DNA of 64,000 nucleotides from Rhabditoides inermis (lineage: Eukaryota; Nematoda; Chromadorea; Rhabditida; Rhabditidae), in assembly GCA_963966185.1 (NCBI GenBank), contig CAWZYM010000149.1, forward strand, positions 200,001 to 264,000. The letters are read 5' to 3'. Position 1 is the stretch's first letter. Each line of letters opens with the position of its first letter. The translations under genes were made by a program, and so were the position numbers. This document shows positions 25,001-34,242 of the stretch, piece by piece. Under the pieces are notes generated by a model. The model searched no databases, was not told where the DNA came from, and saw nothing but the letters and a program-made list of their open reading frames with translations.

Positions 25001-28000
25001 GGCAGTCACTCAACGCTTCCCGACCTCGATGGACTCTTCTTTGACAGTCCACTCACTCGCCCTAAGGGGAAACGAGCTGTGCTGCAGAGTGTCCTGGTAG
25101 AGACGGGAGAGAGTGAGCCCCATTGTGTACGCTTGATATCACTGAACATCAACGGATTGAGAGGAAAGATAGACGATCTGAGGAGAGTGGCGGACACGTA
25201 CAAACCGCATGTTATTGGAGTACAAGAGACGAAGTTGGACAATGGGATCGAGAGCAAAGAACTGAAAGTGGCTGGATATGAACTGTTTCGGAAGGACCGG
25301 ACAGCGGGAGGAGGGGGAGTGGCACTGTATGTGAACAGTGCGTTGCGACCCTCGTTGGTGAGGGAAGAGACTTCTTTGGAATTGGTGGCTGTGAGGTGCA
25401 GGGGAGAGAAAAGGAGTCAGTTCGTGGTGGCCTCGGTCTACCGTAGCCCGACTAGAGCTATGTCGGCAGCTAAGATTGAGGAGTTTGTGGATGAGCTGGA
25501 CTCGTGGTTATCTCAGAGAGATACATCGATGGATGTGATTATCGGAGGAGATATGAATGTGTGTTGGAACAATAGTGAGTCGGCAAACCTCAAGGAGGTG
25601 TGCGCTGAACACTCGATGCAACAAGTTGTTTCACACGTGACACATCGAAACCGATTGATTGATATTATGATGGTGAGCAGGAGAGTGAGGATAGCTGGAG
25701 TGAAGCACCTCGCTCCTGTCGAGAAAGAACATGAACCCATTATGGTTGACACATGCATTCGATGCGAGAATCGAAAGGAGAGGCCAGTGAAGGGCTACGA
25801 TTTCAAGAAGGCAAACTGGACGGGTCTGATAGAGTTTCTTGGAAAAGAAGTGCGATGTGAGTGGATAGAGGATAGGAGTCTGTCGATTGATGACATGTGG
25901 AGAAAGTTTGTGGATGTGGTTAAAGCGGGTATGCAGAAGTGGATACCGCTCAAAACATTCCGCAGGAGAAGAGGGTGCGAGTGGATGAGCGAGAGTGTCA
26001 AGACCTTGCAGCGGCGGAAAGACGCACTGCACAAGTTGAGCAAGGAAAGGGGAGACAGCGAGGCAAAAGCTGCGTTTAGACATGCTCGAAAACAGCTGGC
26101 TAAAGAGACAGCCAACGAAAAGAAGAATTTCTTTGATAAGAAATTTGCCTCTGTGGAGAGTCCTACAGATTTCTGGAAGACTATTGAGTGTCTGACAGGA
26201 AAAACGAAGGGCACGGAAATCCCCGATCTGACTGACTCGAATGGAAAGAAGGCTGTGTCAGATCAGCAGAAGGCAGACATGCTCATGGAGCAGTTTGTCA
26301 AGGTTGGAAACACAATGGAAAGTGAGATGCCGGAGATTGCATCGGATGCGGAGAGAATTCCTCCCTGCTCGAGAGAGTTTGTGGAGAAGTACATACGAGA
26401 GGCATCCGAGCAGAAGGCGAGTGGAATAGATGGAATATCTGTGCGGTTGTTGAAGAGGTGTGTGAAACCATTGACTGCGCCAATCGTGGCTATGATCAAT
26501 CGGTGTCTACACGAGGAGAAGTTCCCTCGGGGATGGAAGGAAGCGGTGATATCACCCATTCAGAAAGTGGAACACCCACAGCACCAGTCGATTTCCGACC
26601 GGTGTCACTGCTTCCTATTGTGAGCAAGATGGCAGAAGAGTACGTGTTTGGAATTATGGTTGGAGAGGTTGACCGGAAGCTATCTCCGAATCAGTTCGGA
26701 TTCAGGAAGGGAAGGAGCACTGTGGATGCGGTACTGAGTTTCCAGTATGGAATGAGCGAGTGCCTGCAGAGTTGTAAGAGGAAGGCTGCTCGGGCTGTTG
26801 CAGTGTTTTTCGATATTTCGAAAGCATTCGATACGATCCCTCTTGGACATTTGGTAAATGTTCTAAGACATGAATTCAACCTTGCCGATTCGTACCTCAG
26901 ATTGATGAAAGATTATCTGTCTAACAGGAGGATGCGAGTGCGAGTGAACGGGACCCTGAGTGAAGAGAAGGAGGTTGTAAGTGGAGTTCCGCAGGGAAGT
27001 ATCCTAGGACCACTTCTATTCAATTGTTATGTGAATCGTGTGGGGTCGATACAATTGAATGAAGGGGCGCGCATTGTTCAATACGCCGACGATACGGTGT
27101 ATGTCTCTCGGTATCTTACCGATAGAGACAAGGAGAATGCACAAGAAGATGTGGAGAAACTGAGTGGGCTCTTCTCAGAGATGGGAATGAAGCTGAATGC
27201 GGGAAAGTGCAAGGTGATTCGAATGGGAGTGTATGAGAAGGAACCAGATTTCGAGGTAAATCTGCACATTGGTGGAACAGAGCTCGAGTGCACTAGCCAG
27301 TACAAGTATCTCGGAGTGGCAATTGATCCTCTGATGAACTTCAGTGGTCACGTGGCTGAGAGAGTGACGAAGGCTCGCCAAGCCATTGGTGCTTTGGTGC
27401 GAACTATGAGGAAGTGGGCTCCTCGAAGCGCCCTCGAGAAAGTGTACAAGGCGTGTATTGAGCCAGGACTGCTATATGCAGCAGAAGGATGGTTTCCTGC
27501 AAACGAGACGGACAGGGCAAGACTCGAAAGAGTGAATGTGCATGCAGCGAGGCTGGTGCAGAATGATTTCACGTCATCGGATGACCGAGTGCTAGAGAAG
27601 GCCAAGTGGAATACGGTAAAGAAGACTGTGAGCGAGAGAAGGAGGGTGCTCATGTGGAATTATGTGCACGGAGTGAGAGCCCCTCCAGATGGAATGCTGA
27701 TCCTGGTGTCGGACAGCGGAGTGAGAAGGACAGCACGCGGTGGCCACTCACTGAGAGTGATGGAGCCTGTGGTGACAAGTGCGAGATTGCACGACTACCC
27801 GGTGAACGAGTTGAGAAGGCTATGGAATGCCCTACCGGAGAAGGCTGTATTGGAGGAGACCAAACAATCGTTCAAGCGTGCTGTCAAGAATCTGTGAATT
27901 TGTGACCGTCGGAGACGGTGTTTTATCCTACTAACAGTTGTTTTTATCGACTAGCGTGCTTATTGCTTATATAGCACGTTGGTTGAACTAATCTAGTTCT

Positions 28001-29660
28001 CACAGTCGTTATAATCCAAGGCTCTGTCTTGTTTTCGGCTGAGAACAATTGGTACGGCTATATCCTCGTTACTCTCTATGAGTAGTGAGATAAACGCAAT
28101 ACCAACAATAAAAAAAAAAAAAAAAAAAAAAATCGATAATCGATCGATACCTATCCCTCGGCCGACTGGGACGTCTGTAGTTGCGACGCGTCGCCGAGAA
28201 ACCCTTGCCCTATAACGAAAAGTGAATTACTGAAATTCAAAGTACCGTACCTGTGCGGGGTTAGTCTCGGGCGGATGGATGCGGCAGAGGGAGGAGGTGG
28301 GCTCGCGAGCGGGAAGCCTGGAAAAGTCAATCGATCGATAATCGATCGATACACACGTACTCGATATCGGGGAGGGGCGTGAGCGGCTGCCAGTTGTGGA
28401 TGAGGTTGGCGAGATGCACCCAAGTGGCTGGAACGAAAAAATCTCCACTGATATAGTCGATTGACAACAACAAGGTCAACAACGAGGTTTGCCGGACGAA
28501 TGAGCAAGGTACATTGGAAAACAGTGCTATCCACTCACTCATCTCCGGAAACAACTGTGCCAGCCGGGTCAGCCATATCTTCTGGTCTCTGAGCAGCAGC
28601 TGATGGTGCGAGCACCGGCCCCACTCCCCGTCATCCACACTGCACTGCAGCGTCGTCTGCCAATCAATCGATAAACAATTGATAACCAATCAATAACTGA
28701 CGTTGAGTGTGGGTCCGATCCTGCCCAGCGGTCCGTCCATCGGGAAGATGATGTCGTTGCCGTTGAACGACGGCATCAGCAGCCTGGGATACGGTTGTTA
28801 TCACCGGGTCATCATACTGCTAATTCGGAGTGGGTCACCGTTTTTCGACAGTCTTATCCAGCACCGGGCGCTCCTCGACAATGTTGTGCATTTGCGAACG
28901 CGCCACAATACAGCCGCCAGTGTCCTATAAAAGCGAAATTATAAAATTACCGTACTACTGTTTTAAACACACCTTTGCGCGATTCACAAGAATACGGTTC
29001 ACCTCCACGTACTTCTCGCTACCGTAACCTGAACAGAAGTGTTAATCAATGGATAATCAATCGATACCTGGCGTGAATTCGACGAGGTTCATCTTGTAGA
29101 GTGCGATGAGCTCACTCCAGCAGCTGCTCTTGTCGGGGTAGGTCTTGAAGCAGTACGGCAGCAGCGCCACCACCTGATATCGATCGATTATCGACCGGTT
29201 GTAAATCGGGTAGCACAGTAACAAATTCATAAGTGACATAGTATTGATTGATTATCGATTACCTGGTGTCCCTTGGAGAGGAAGTGCCACAGCGCGATGG
29301 TGACTCCGCGGACCGAAAGTCGCTTGTCCTTATCGGACTGAGAGTAGCTGAAAAAGAAAGGTAAACAGTAAATTGGAACACAATAAACTCACGCATAGCC
29401 GACTTCGACTGCGTTCACGTAGACGGGACGAAGCAGGGTGTGCGCGTGCCGCTCCCTGGAGTAAACAAGTAAACAGAGAGAGAGAGAGAAGTAAACAACT
29501 TGAGAGTGGCATTGGCGTCGTCGCCTTCTGCGGACAGCGGCTCGCCACACTCCCACGGGTAGCAAAGTGGGTCTGCAAGGGATGGAAGGAGTAGATCAGA
29601 GGTAAGGTAGATCAAAAATTAAGGAAGAAGGTAGTGGAAATGTGTCGTTTACCTGTCGCC
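19090..29660 (-). CDS. Regnase/Zc3h12-like NYN-domain protein, probably catalytically dead
   Basis: Start ATG at 29660. Exons in phase: 29660-29651, 29572-29500, 29455-29393, 29347-29263, 29173-29068, 29028-28973, 28924-28839, 28783-28702, 28656-28539, 28427-28361, 28317-28251, 28209-28151, 23069-22964, 22920-22793, 22703-22559, 22500-22414, 21912-21783, 21571-21441, 20451-~20361, 20168-20011, 19875-19767, ~19570-19430, 19188-19090; about 680 residues. Residues 30-230 match the Zc3h12a NYN RNase fold: LSVRGVTIALWHFLSKGH, VEERPVLDKTVEKRLLMPSF and DGPLGRIGPTLN align with its RGI..AV.WFLERGH, FIEERLLM and DPLGRHGPSL. Known active-site Asp positions appear replaced (VNAVEV for DGSNVA, YGSEKY for YDDRF, VARSQM for VSNDTY), and no CCCH finger follows. 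21571-20361 (LALIFGWNRVGLAKWVFDRY) resembles the Regnase C-terminal helical domain. The rest is Pro/Ser-rich, ending DLIDFD and SLLD. A LINE fills intron 23070-28150 and a foldback fills intron 20452-21440. Exons at 19.5 and 20.4 kb are approximate. Confidence 0.7.
20538..21385. mobile_element. Foldback element, CAAG/CTTG family, copy 2
   Basis: An 848-bp element with long inverted arms, beginning CAAGCAAATGGCAACAGGTC and ending GCCATTTGCTTG. The 3-bp duplication is TCA (20535-20537 and 21386-21388). Each arm holds GGCGGCCTAGTGGATAGTGA followed about 30 bp later by AGGTTCTATCCCC, an A/B-box pair. The loop is in the opposite orientation to that of copy 3. It lies in an intron of the Regnase-like gene, and its arms are closer to copy 3 than to copy 1. 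Confidence 0.9.
22030..22413 (-). other. Intron with degenerate tRNA-like sequence
   Basis: On the minus strand, about 22240-22160 reads TGGCGTACTGG (A box), CGCTTGGCAAGCG (a tight anticodon-like hairpin with loop TTGGCAA) and GGTTCGACCC (B box). The acceptor arms do not pair and the T stem has mismatches. I therefore read it as a SINE head or tRNA relic, not a functional tRNA. No other signal in this intron. Confidence 0.45.
23110..24775. repeat. 152-bp tandem monomers at the LINE 5' end
   Basis: About eleven units of 152 bp. The phrase GGTCACTCAGCATCCCCTCT recurs at 23183, 23335, 23487 and so on to 24703. Units appear identical by eye. The last unit runs directly into the LINE start codon at 24776, so the array is the element's 5' UTR and not an independent satellite. 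The overlapping 98-residue minus-strand frames inside it are by-products of the repeat. Confidence 0.92.
24776..27897 (+). pseudogene. LINE polyprotein: PHD finger, endonuclease, reverse transcriptase; one frameshift
   Basis: ATG at 24776. A PHD-type Cys/His finger (CAVCMAHLGENVIACATC, then WVCSEC) spans about residues 20-75. An exonuclease-endonuclease-phosphatase domain follows (LISLNINGLRGK, IGVQETKLD, IIGGDMNV). Reverse transcriptase comes next, with FGFRKGRSTVDAV, FFDISKAFDTIPLGH, GVPQGSILGPLLFN and QYADDTVY. At about 26571 the frame shifts by one base (from ISPIQKVE to TPTAPVDFRPVS); otherwise the about 1,040-residue frame is open. The finger-EN-RT order and A-tail fit CR1/Jockey-group LINEs. 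One lesion in a full-length copy suggests a recent insertion. Confidence 0.85.
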
Positions 29661-29819
29661 ATATCCGCATTCGACTGCTTGCCGCGAATCGAACAAGGAA
29701 AATGATCGTGTCCTTGGAGACATGACAATCTTTCCGCGAGTTTTCTACGCAAATCAAGAGAGAACACTTCCGCTTTTTCAAAAATTTATCGCAACAATCA
29801 CACGTAAAAAAAATCAAAT

Positions 29820-30983
29820 TCATTCGGACTTTTTGACAGCTTTCATGATTTTCTTCGATTTCAGAAGCAGCAGTGCGCAGTCGTGTTGGAGATATTGTTT
29901 GAGACGCGCGTCGTCTTTCTCCTCGAGTGTCTTCATCAAATCCACCCGGTCCCGGTCGTCTGTAGAATCCTCGCGCACTACATTCCACGCGCCGCCCATC
30001 CTGACCCGAATCGGCTGTTCCTGTTCCTGCCTCTGCTCCTCGAGGAACTCCTCCCTCCACTCTTCCACCGACTCCTCCCACTCTCTCCTCCTCCGCTCCA
30101 GTCCCTCTCCCAGGGGCGTCTCGCGGAAAAGGCGATGCGTCTCTTTCATCGCGCTCTTCAGTCGATCTGAAATCCATGCCTGATAGTTTTTAACTATTTG
30201 AAATTTTGTGTGCACACACCTTCGTGTGTACATAGCTCAACGAAAGCTCATGTCATTGCCTACACAACTTGCAATCATACATACCTTGGTTTCTCTTCAT
30301 TTTCTGTCGCCACTCGTTGAGCATAGAATTGACGTTATTTCTCACAAGTGTATCCATGAGTTTCGGAATCCCGAAACCCTCCAATCCAATGTAGTATGTT
30401 TATTCATCCACTTCCTTCTGCTCTCGATCAAGGCGAGTTCTTTTCTGAAAAAAGAATAAACTGTTTTCACACTAAAATGAAACATCTCAACCTACTTCGC
30501 AGCTTCTATCTGTATTGTCATCATCGTGAAGATTTCTTGGAGTTTTTCGGGTCTGAATAGAGCTCGAAATTCCTCCTCTTTTGCTATTCGGACGTTGTTG
30601 GTTGTAGCATGTTTAAGCGCTGAAACCGTCTTCTTGAATAGCATAATACTTCAACTCACAGAGAGAAATGATTTCATGAGTTTCTTCCAACTCGCAGAAC
30701 TTCAAAAACTTCTCCAGACAATCGCTAATAAGTGTAAAGAAATCGATCAGTTGTGATTACTCAATTTTTTTTAACTTACGTTTATCAGAATCCAGCAGTC
30801 TGCCGTTGTCAAGAAGAAACATTTTAGAAGACAAATTCTGTCTGCCATTGAATCTGCAAGAGAAACTTCGCAATTACGAAATTTGACTAGGTGCAATGCA
30901 AATTTGCAAATATATGAAATAAGAAATGACCGACATTGTTTACGCATTTCGCGGATAATCCGCTGTGAAGCTATAATAGTCAT
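29820..30983 (-). pseudogene. Charged coiled-coil protein gene with at least one frame break
   Basis: Well-supported exons: 30724-30660 (CLEKFLKFCELEETHEIIS), 30619-30496 (EEEFRALFRPEKLQEIFT), 30444-30285 (ESRRKWMN, then after a one-base shift near 30390 GLEGFGIPKLMDTLVRNNV) and 30166-29820 (REWEESVEEWREEFLEEQRQ, ending KAVKKSE stop). The first, second and fourth of these join in phase with their neighbours, but inside 30444-30285 the frame must change, otherwise a stop is reached. Candidate upstream exons at 30983-30957 (starting MTIIASQRIIREM) and 30856-30783 do not join cleanly. The protein is rich in Glu, Arg and Gln, and helical. Family not recognised. It starts about 160 bp beyond the start of the Regnase-like gene on the same strand. 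Confidence 0.45.
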
Positions 30984-31089
30984 TTTATAAATATGCGTTG
31001 ATGAGCAAAGATTCGGGATTCGGGTTATCCGGGGATTCGCGATACATTGAAAATTATCTGTGAAAGACAGTGAAAATTATTAAAATGCA
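30984..31089. other. Short intergenic spacer
   Basis: Contains ATTCGGGATTCGGGTTATCC, a small direct repeat. Nothing else seen. Confidence 0.4.
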
Positions 31090-31728
31090 TCAACAACAAG
31101 TTTGCATAGGGTAGATACGGTGTGTGCATCCGAGTCTGATAAAACTCAGTTTCAGTTTGTTTAGAAATTTCTTCTCTTCTTCACATACCGACGTGTTACA
31201 GACTGAATCGTGCGGCTGAACGGAGCTGTTCACAATTTCCAATATCGGCACGCCTCGCAACGACCCTTTTAATAGATGTTGATGAATTACTTTCTGCGCA
31301 AATGCAGACACTACGCAGCTTGTGTTATCAAAACTAACCAAAATTACTTCTAATAAGTAACACATCAAGAGACGTTTTCTTTCAGCAGCGAGCAGAACAG
31401 TGTGAAGGTTGTGGGACTTGGACTCGCGGCAATCTCCATTTATGCGCACGTAAAACCACGTACTTATTACCTAATTTTTAGGTTCTTCATCCACCTGCAA
31501 TGTCACAAACAATTCAGTAAGCTCTCATTTTCCATTCACCGTGTAAATGCACGGATACATCAAACATGATGCCGTCTGGTCGCCATTGACATACAGCTCG
31601 AACATGTAGCAGTCCAGTTTGGAGAGGCACATTTCGGCGCACAACTCAGTTTCTCCAGGCGCCATCACCACTTTCTCCCATTTGTCAGAATAATACGTCA
31701 CGTTTACCATGGGAATAAACGCGGAAAT
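31090..31728 (-). pseudogene. PAN-like small secreted protein with premature stop
   Basis: Exon 31728-31540 encodes 63 residues with CAEMCLSKLDCYMFELYVNG and CLMYPC, clearly homologous to the intact gene at 63.1 kb (CAEWCLSESPCYIF ... CSIYHC). The next exon starts at 31494 and meets TAG at 31473-31471 after seven codons. Reading on in the same frame gives FYVRINGDCRESKSHNL, which matches FYVRMPDDDCPELKDLQ of the 63-kb gene, so the TAG replaces a conserved Glu codon position. The frame stays open to 31090. The signal-peptide exon (about 31900-31810) is unclear: a frame VFYLAYAALGFLPIHFVAAE looks like one but has no in-frame ATG. Most likely a nonsense-disrupted paralogue. Confidence 0.55.
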
Positions 31729-31869
31729 CTGATGACAAGAGTTGGTCAATCGTATTATATTTTGTTCAAAACTATTGGTATGTGCCTTTTTACACACATA
31801 ATCATAATGCATTCATACTAGTTGTGTTGCTCGTGCCAACGAATTCCGCTGCAACAAAGTGGATGGGAA

Positions 31870-32040
31870 GGAATCCTAGGGCCGCGTAAGCAAGATAAAA
31901 CACTGCCACATTAGAAAATAAATTTCGAAAATTATAGCCCAGCTTTGTTCACATTGTTACTTATTAGTTACGGCGTTACGGCATTTTCCATTTGCTATCG
32001 AAAAATTGAGACGTTGGTGGTATGGATTTCAAAAATACAA
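31870..32040. other. Short spacer before repeat cluster
   Basis: AT-rich, no gene signal apart from the possible leader exon of the PAN-like pseudogene at its left edge. Confidence 0.4.
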
Positions 32041-32420
32041 TTAGAGAGGGCGCGCAGCGCCGTCTCTTTTGGCTTAGGATAGGGCTCGCGCGAGAATTTT
32101 CAATAAGCGATATCCAAAGGTCATGTTAGCAACCATGTGAACTCATCCAAATCATGTTAGTTAGATTTGCACCGTTCCGTAGGCCATTCGGGGAAAAGAT
32201 ACAAAGAGCCACTGGTCGGTGGCATCTGTGTATCTTTTCCCCGAAAAAAGTTATGAGCGTTCGCGCGCACCCAAGAGGCGAAAGACCAGCGCTTCCTTCC
32301 TTCCCGTCACGCTGACCGCCGACTTTTTCCAACGTGCACCCAACTTGCACCCAGCGTGTAGCCAGCCTCGCCGCCGCCAGCGTCTAATTTGCGCCGGGTT
32401 TGCATATTTTGACCGAATTA
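32041..32420 (-). mobile_element. Helitron-like repeat, copy 4
   Basis: The plus strand starts TTAGAGAGGGCGCGCAGCG, then TTTTGGCTTAGGATAGGGCT. On the minus strand the element ends in the hairpin followed by CTCTAA-T, the CTRR-T arrangement of Helitron 3' ends. It is about 380 bp and shares blocks with the copies at 12.1, 18.1, 18.5 and 33.2 kb. No ORF. Confidence 0.5.
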
Positions 32421-32514
32421 TAACCAGGACGAGGCGCGATACAGACTGGTAGAAAACATGTGAAAAACGTTTTGTGAAACGTAACTACAATCCGTGAATA
32501 CTTGTGATCTGCAA

Positions 32515-32520
32515 AGAGAA

Positions 32521-32585
<65 letters not shown>

Positions 32586-32668
32586 AGAGGGAGAAAGAAG
32601 AGAGCGAGAGAGAAAGAGAGGGGGGAGAGTGAAGAGAGTGATAAATAGAGAAAGAGAGAGAAAGAGAT

Positions 32669-32711
<43 letters not shown>

Positions 32712-32715
32712 TAGC
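32515..32715. repeat. (GA)n microsatellite
   Basis: About 200 bp of imperfect GA repeat with AAAG and GGGG interruptions. Reading frames in it are Ser-Leu repeats. Confidence 0.9.
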
Positions 32716-32811
32716 AGGAGAGGGGGAGATAGAGTTCAGTGAGATAGTGAGAAGTAAAGGAAGTAAAGATTCAGCGCATAGTAAAAATTTCAATGAAACT
32801 TAACAAAAGCA

Positions 32812-33157
32812 CATACAAGAAGTATTCTCTTAAAAGTATTTGCGTAAAGATATTCACTTTGTCTTGCAACAAAAACCCAATGTACCCAATGCAACAAAAG
32901 CACATGCATAAAACGTTTACAATTACTAACACAAATGTGTGCATACCGGACTGTTGAAGTAACATTTGAAGTATAAGGATACAAGTAAATAACGTCAAAA
33001 CTAGGAGAGAGAGAGAAAGAGAGAGAGAGAGGGGGGGAAGAGAGAGGCGCAGGTTTGTTTTAGTATTTGTAAACGTTTTATGCATGTGCTTTTGTTGCAT
33101 TGGGTTTTTGTTGCAAGACAAAGTGAATATCTTTACGCAAGTACTTTTAAGAGAAAA
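32812..33157. repeat. Palindromic repeat family D, copy 2
   Basis: Inverted arms of about 120 bp. The left arm has CTTAAAAGTATTTGCGTAAAG, CAACAAAAGCACATGCATAA and AACGTTTACAATTACTAACA. The right arm is the complement, ending TTTACGCAAGTACTTTTAAG. The core is (GA)n at 33004-33050. Same family as 15619-16108 and 33673-34018. Confidence 0.75.
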
Positions 33158-33622
33158 TTAGAGAGGGCGCGCAGCGCCCTCTCTTTTGGCTTAGGATAGG
33201 GCTCGCGCCAGAATTTTCAAGAAGCGACATCCAAAAATCATGTTAGCAGGAATGTGAACTCATCCAATTTATGTTAGTTAGATTCGCACGGTTCCGTAGG
33301 CCAGATCACTAATTGATGGCATCTTTGTATCTTTTCTTCGAAAGAAGTTATGAGCGATCTCGCGCAGCCATGAGGTGAGAGGCTAGCGTGTGGGTGGGTG
33401 GGTGGGTGGGTGGGTGGATGTCGTGTCCGGTAACGCTGACTCTCTGCCGAAAGCGTACTCTCTCGGCGTTTTCTGCGCGTGTTCTCCAACTAGCACTTTG
33501 AGTGTAGTTCGCCTCGCCGCCGCCAGCGTCTAATTCGCGCCGGGTTTGCGTTGTTTTGGGTTCCCGTGGCTAGCTCTCTCCCGGCAGGCGGGCAGGGCGC
33601 GCAGAGAAATTAACGACAGAGC
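33158..33622 (-). mobile_element. Helitron-like repeat, copy 5
   Basis: Hairpin AGAGGGCGCGCAGCGCCCTC at 33162-33183. On the minus strand the end reads GCGCCCTCTCTAA followed by T. A (GGGT)n run is at 33390-33415. The distal end shares CTCTCCCGGCAGGCGG with other copies. Its end abuts palindromic copy D2 at 33157, so the two families are nested or adjacent. Confidence 0.5.
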
Positions 33623-33672
33623 TTGGGAATCAGAAAGAGAAGAAATTTCTATGAAATTCAACAAAAGCACAT

Positions 33673-33846
33673 ATATTATCTGTTAAAAAGTACTTGCGTA
33701 AATATATTAAGTTTGTCTTGACCCAATTCAACAAAAGCGCATGCATAAAACGTTTACAAATACTAACACAAGCCTGCGCATAACGGACAGTGGACACTAA
33801 CAGATGAAATATAACAATACAAATGAATAACGTCATACGTCCATAT

Positions 33847-33883
<37 letters not shown>

Positions 33884-34018
33884 AGAGAGAAAGAGGGGGG
33901 GGGGAGAGAGAGGCGCAGGTTTGTGTTAGTATTTGTAAACGTTTTATGCATGCGCTTTTGTTGAATTGGGTCAAGACAAACTTAATATCTTTACGCAAGT
34001 ACTTTTTAACAGATAATA
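33673..34018. repeat. Palindromic repeat family D, copy 3
   Basis: Best preserved copy (346 bp). The left end is ATTATCTGTTAAAAAGTACT and the right end finishes AGTACTTTTTAACAGATAAT. Arms are about 110 bp, and the core holds AATAACGTCATACGTCCATA then (GA)n. No convincing target duplication is visible. Confidence 0.75.
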
Positions 34019-34242
34019 CGCAATACAGTTAAAAAAACTATGCTATGGGCAGCGGTGGGAAGTTAGCGATCGCGAAGTTAGCGATCGCGAATCGTTCGCC
34101 TCATAAAAAAACAATGACTTATTGTTATTCGAATCGTGGGAGGGGGGATCCCGCTAGCAGACTAGCTTATAATCGTGCACATATGACCACAAGTAAACAA
34201 AAGTAGAACGTTTTATGACAAAACAAAACATGAACAATTCCT
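34019..34242. other. Spacer downstream of secreted gene
   Basis: Contains a direct repeat AAGTTAGCGATCGCGAA (34062 onward). No gene. Confidence 0.4.

Larger units (their letters stand above)
23089..28131 (+). mobile_element. Non-LTR retrotransposon (CR1/Jockey-like LINE) with tandem 5' monomers
   Basis: The element runs from the monomer array (from about 23089) through one long coding region to an A-tail (28110-28132). It lies antisense in an intron of the Regnase-like gene. ATCGATAATC appears at both edges (23079-23088 and 28132-28141) and could be the target duplication, but this motif is frequent in these introns, so the duplication is not certain. About 200 bp of 3' UTR follow the stop at 27895-27897. 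Confidence 0.85.

Noticed and set aside
25631..26214. Minus-strand reading frames of about 140-150 residues
   Set aside because: They are shadows of the LINE endonuclease/RT coding region on the plus strand.
23079..28141. ATCGATAATC as proven target-site duplication of the LINE
   Set aside because: The same motif recurs in neighbouring introns that have no insertion, so the match at both edges may be coincidence. I keep it only as possible.
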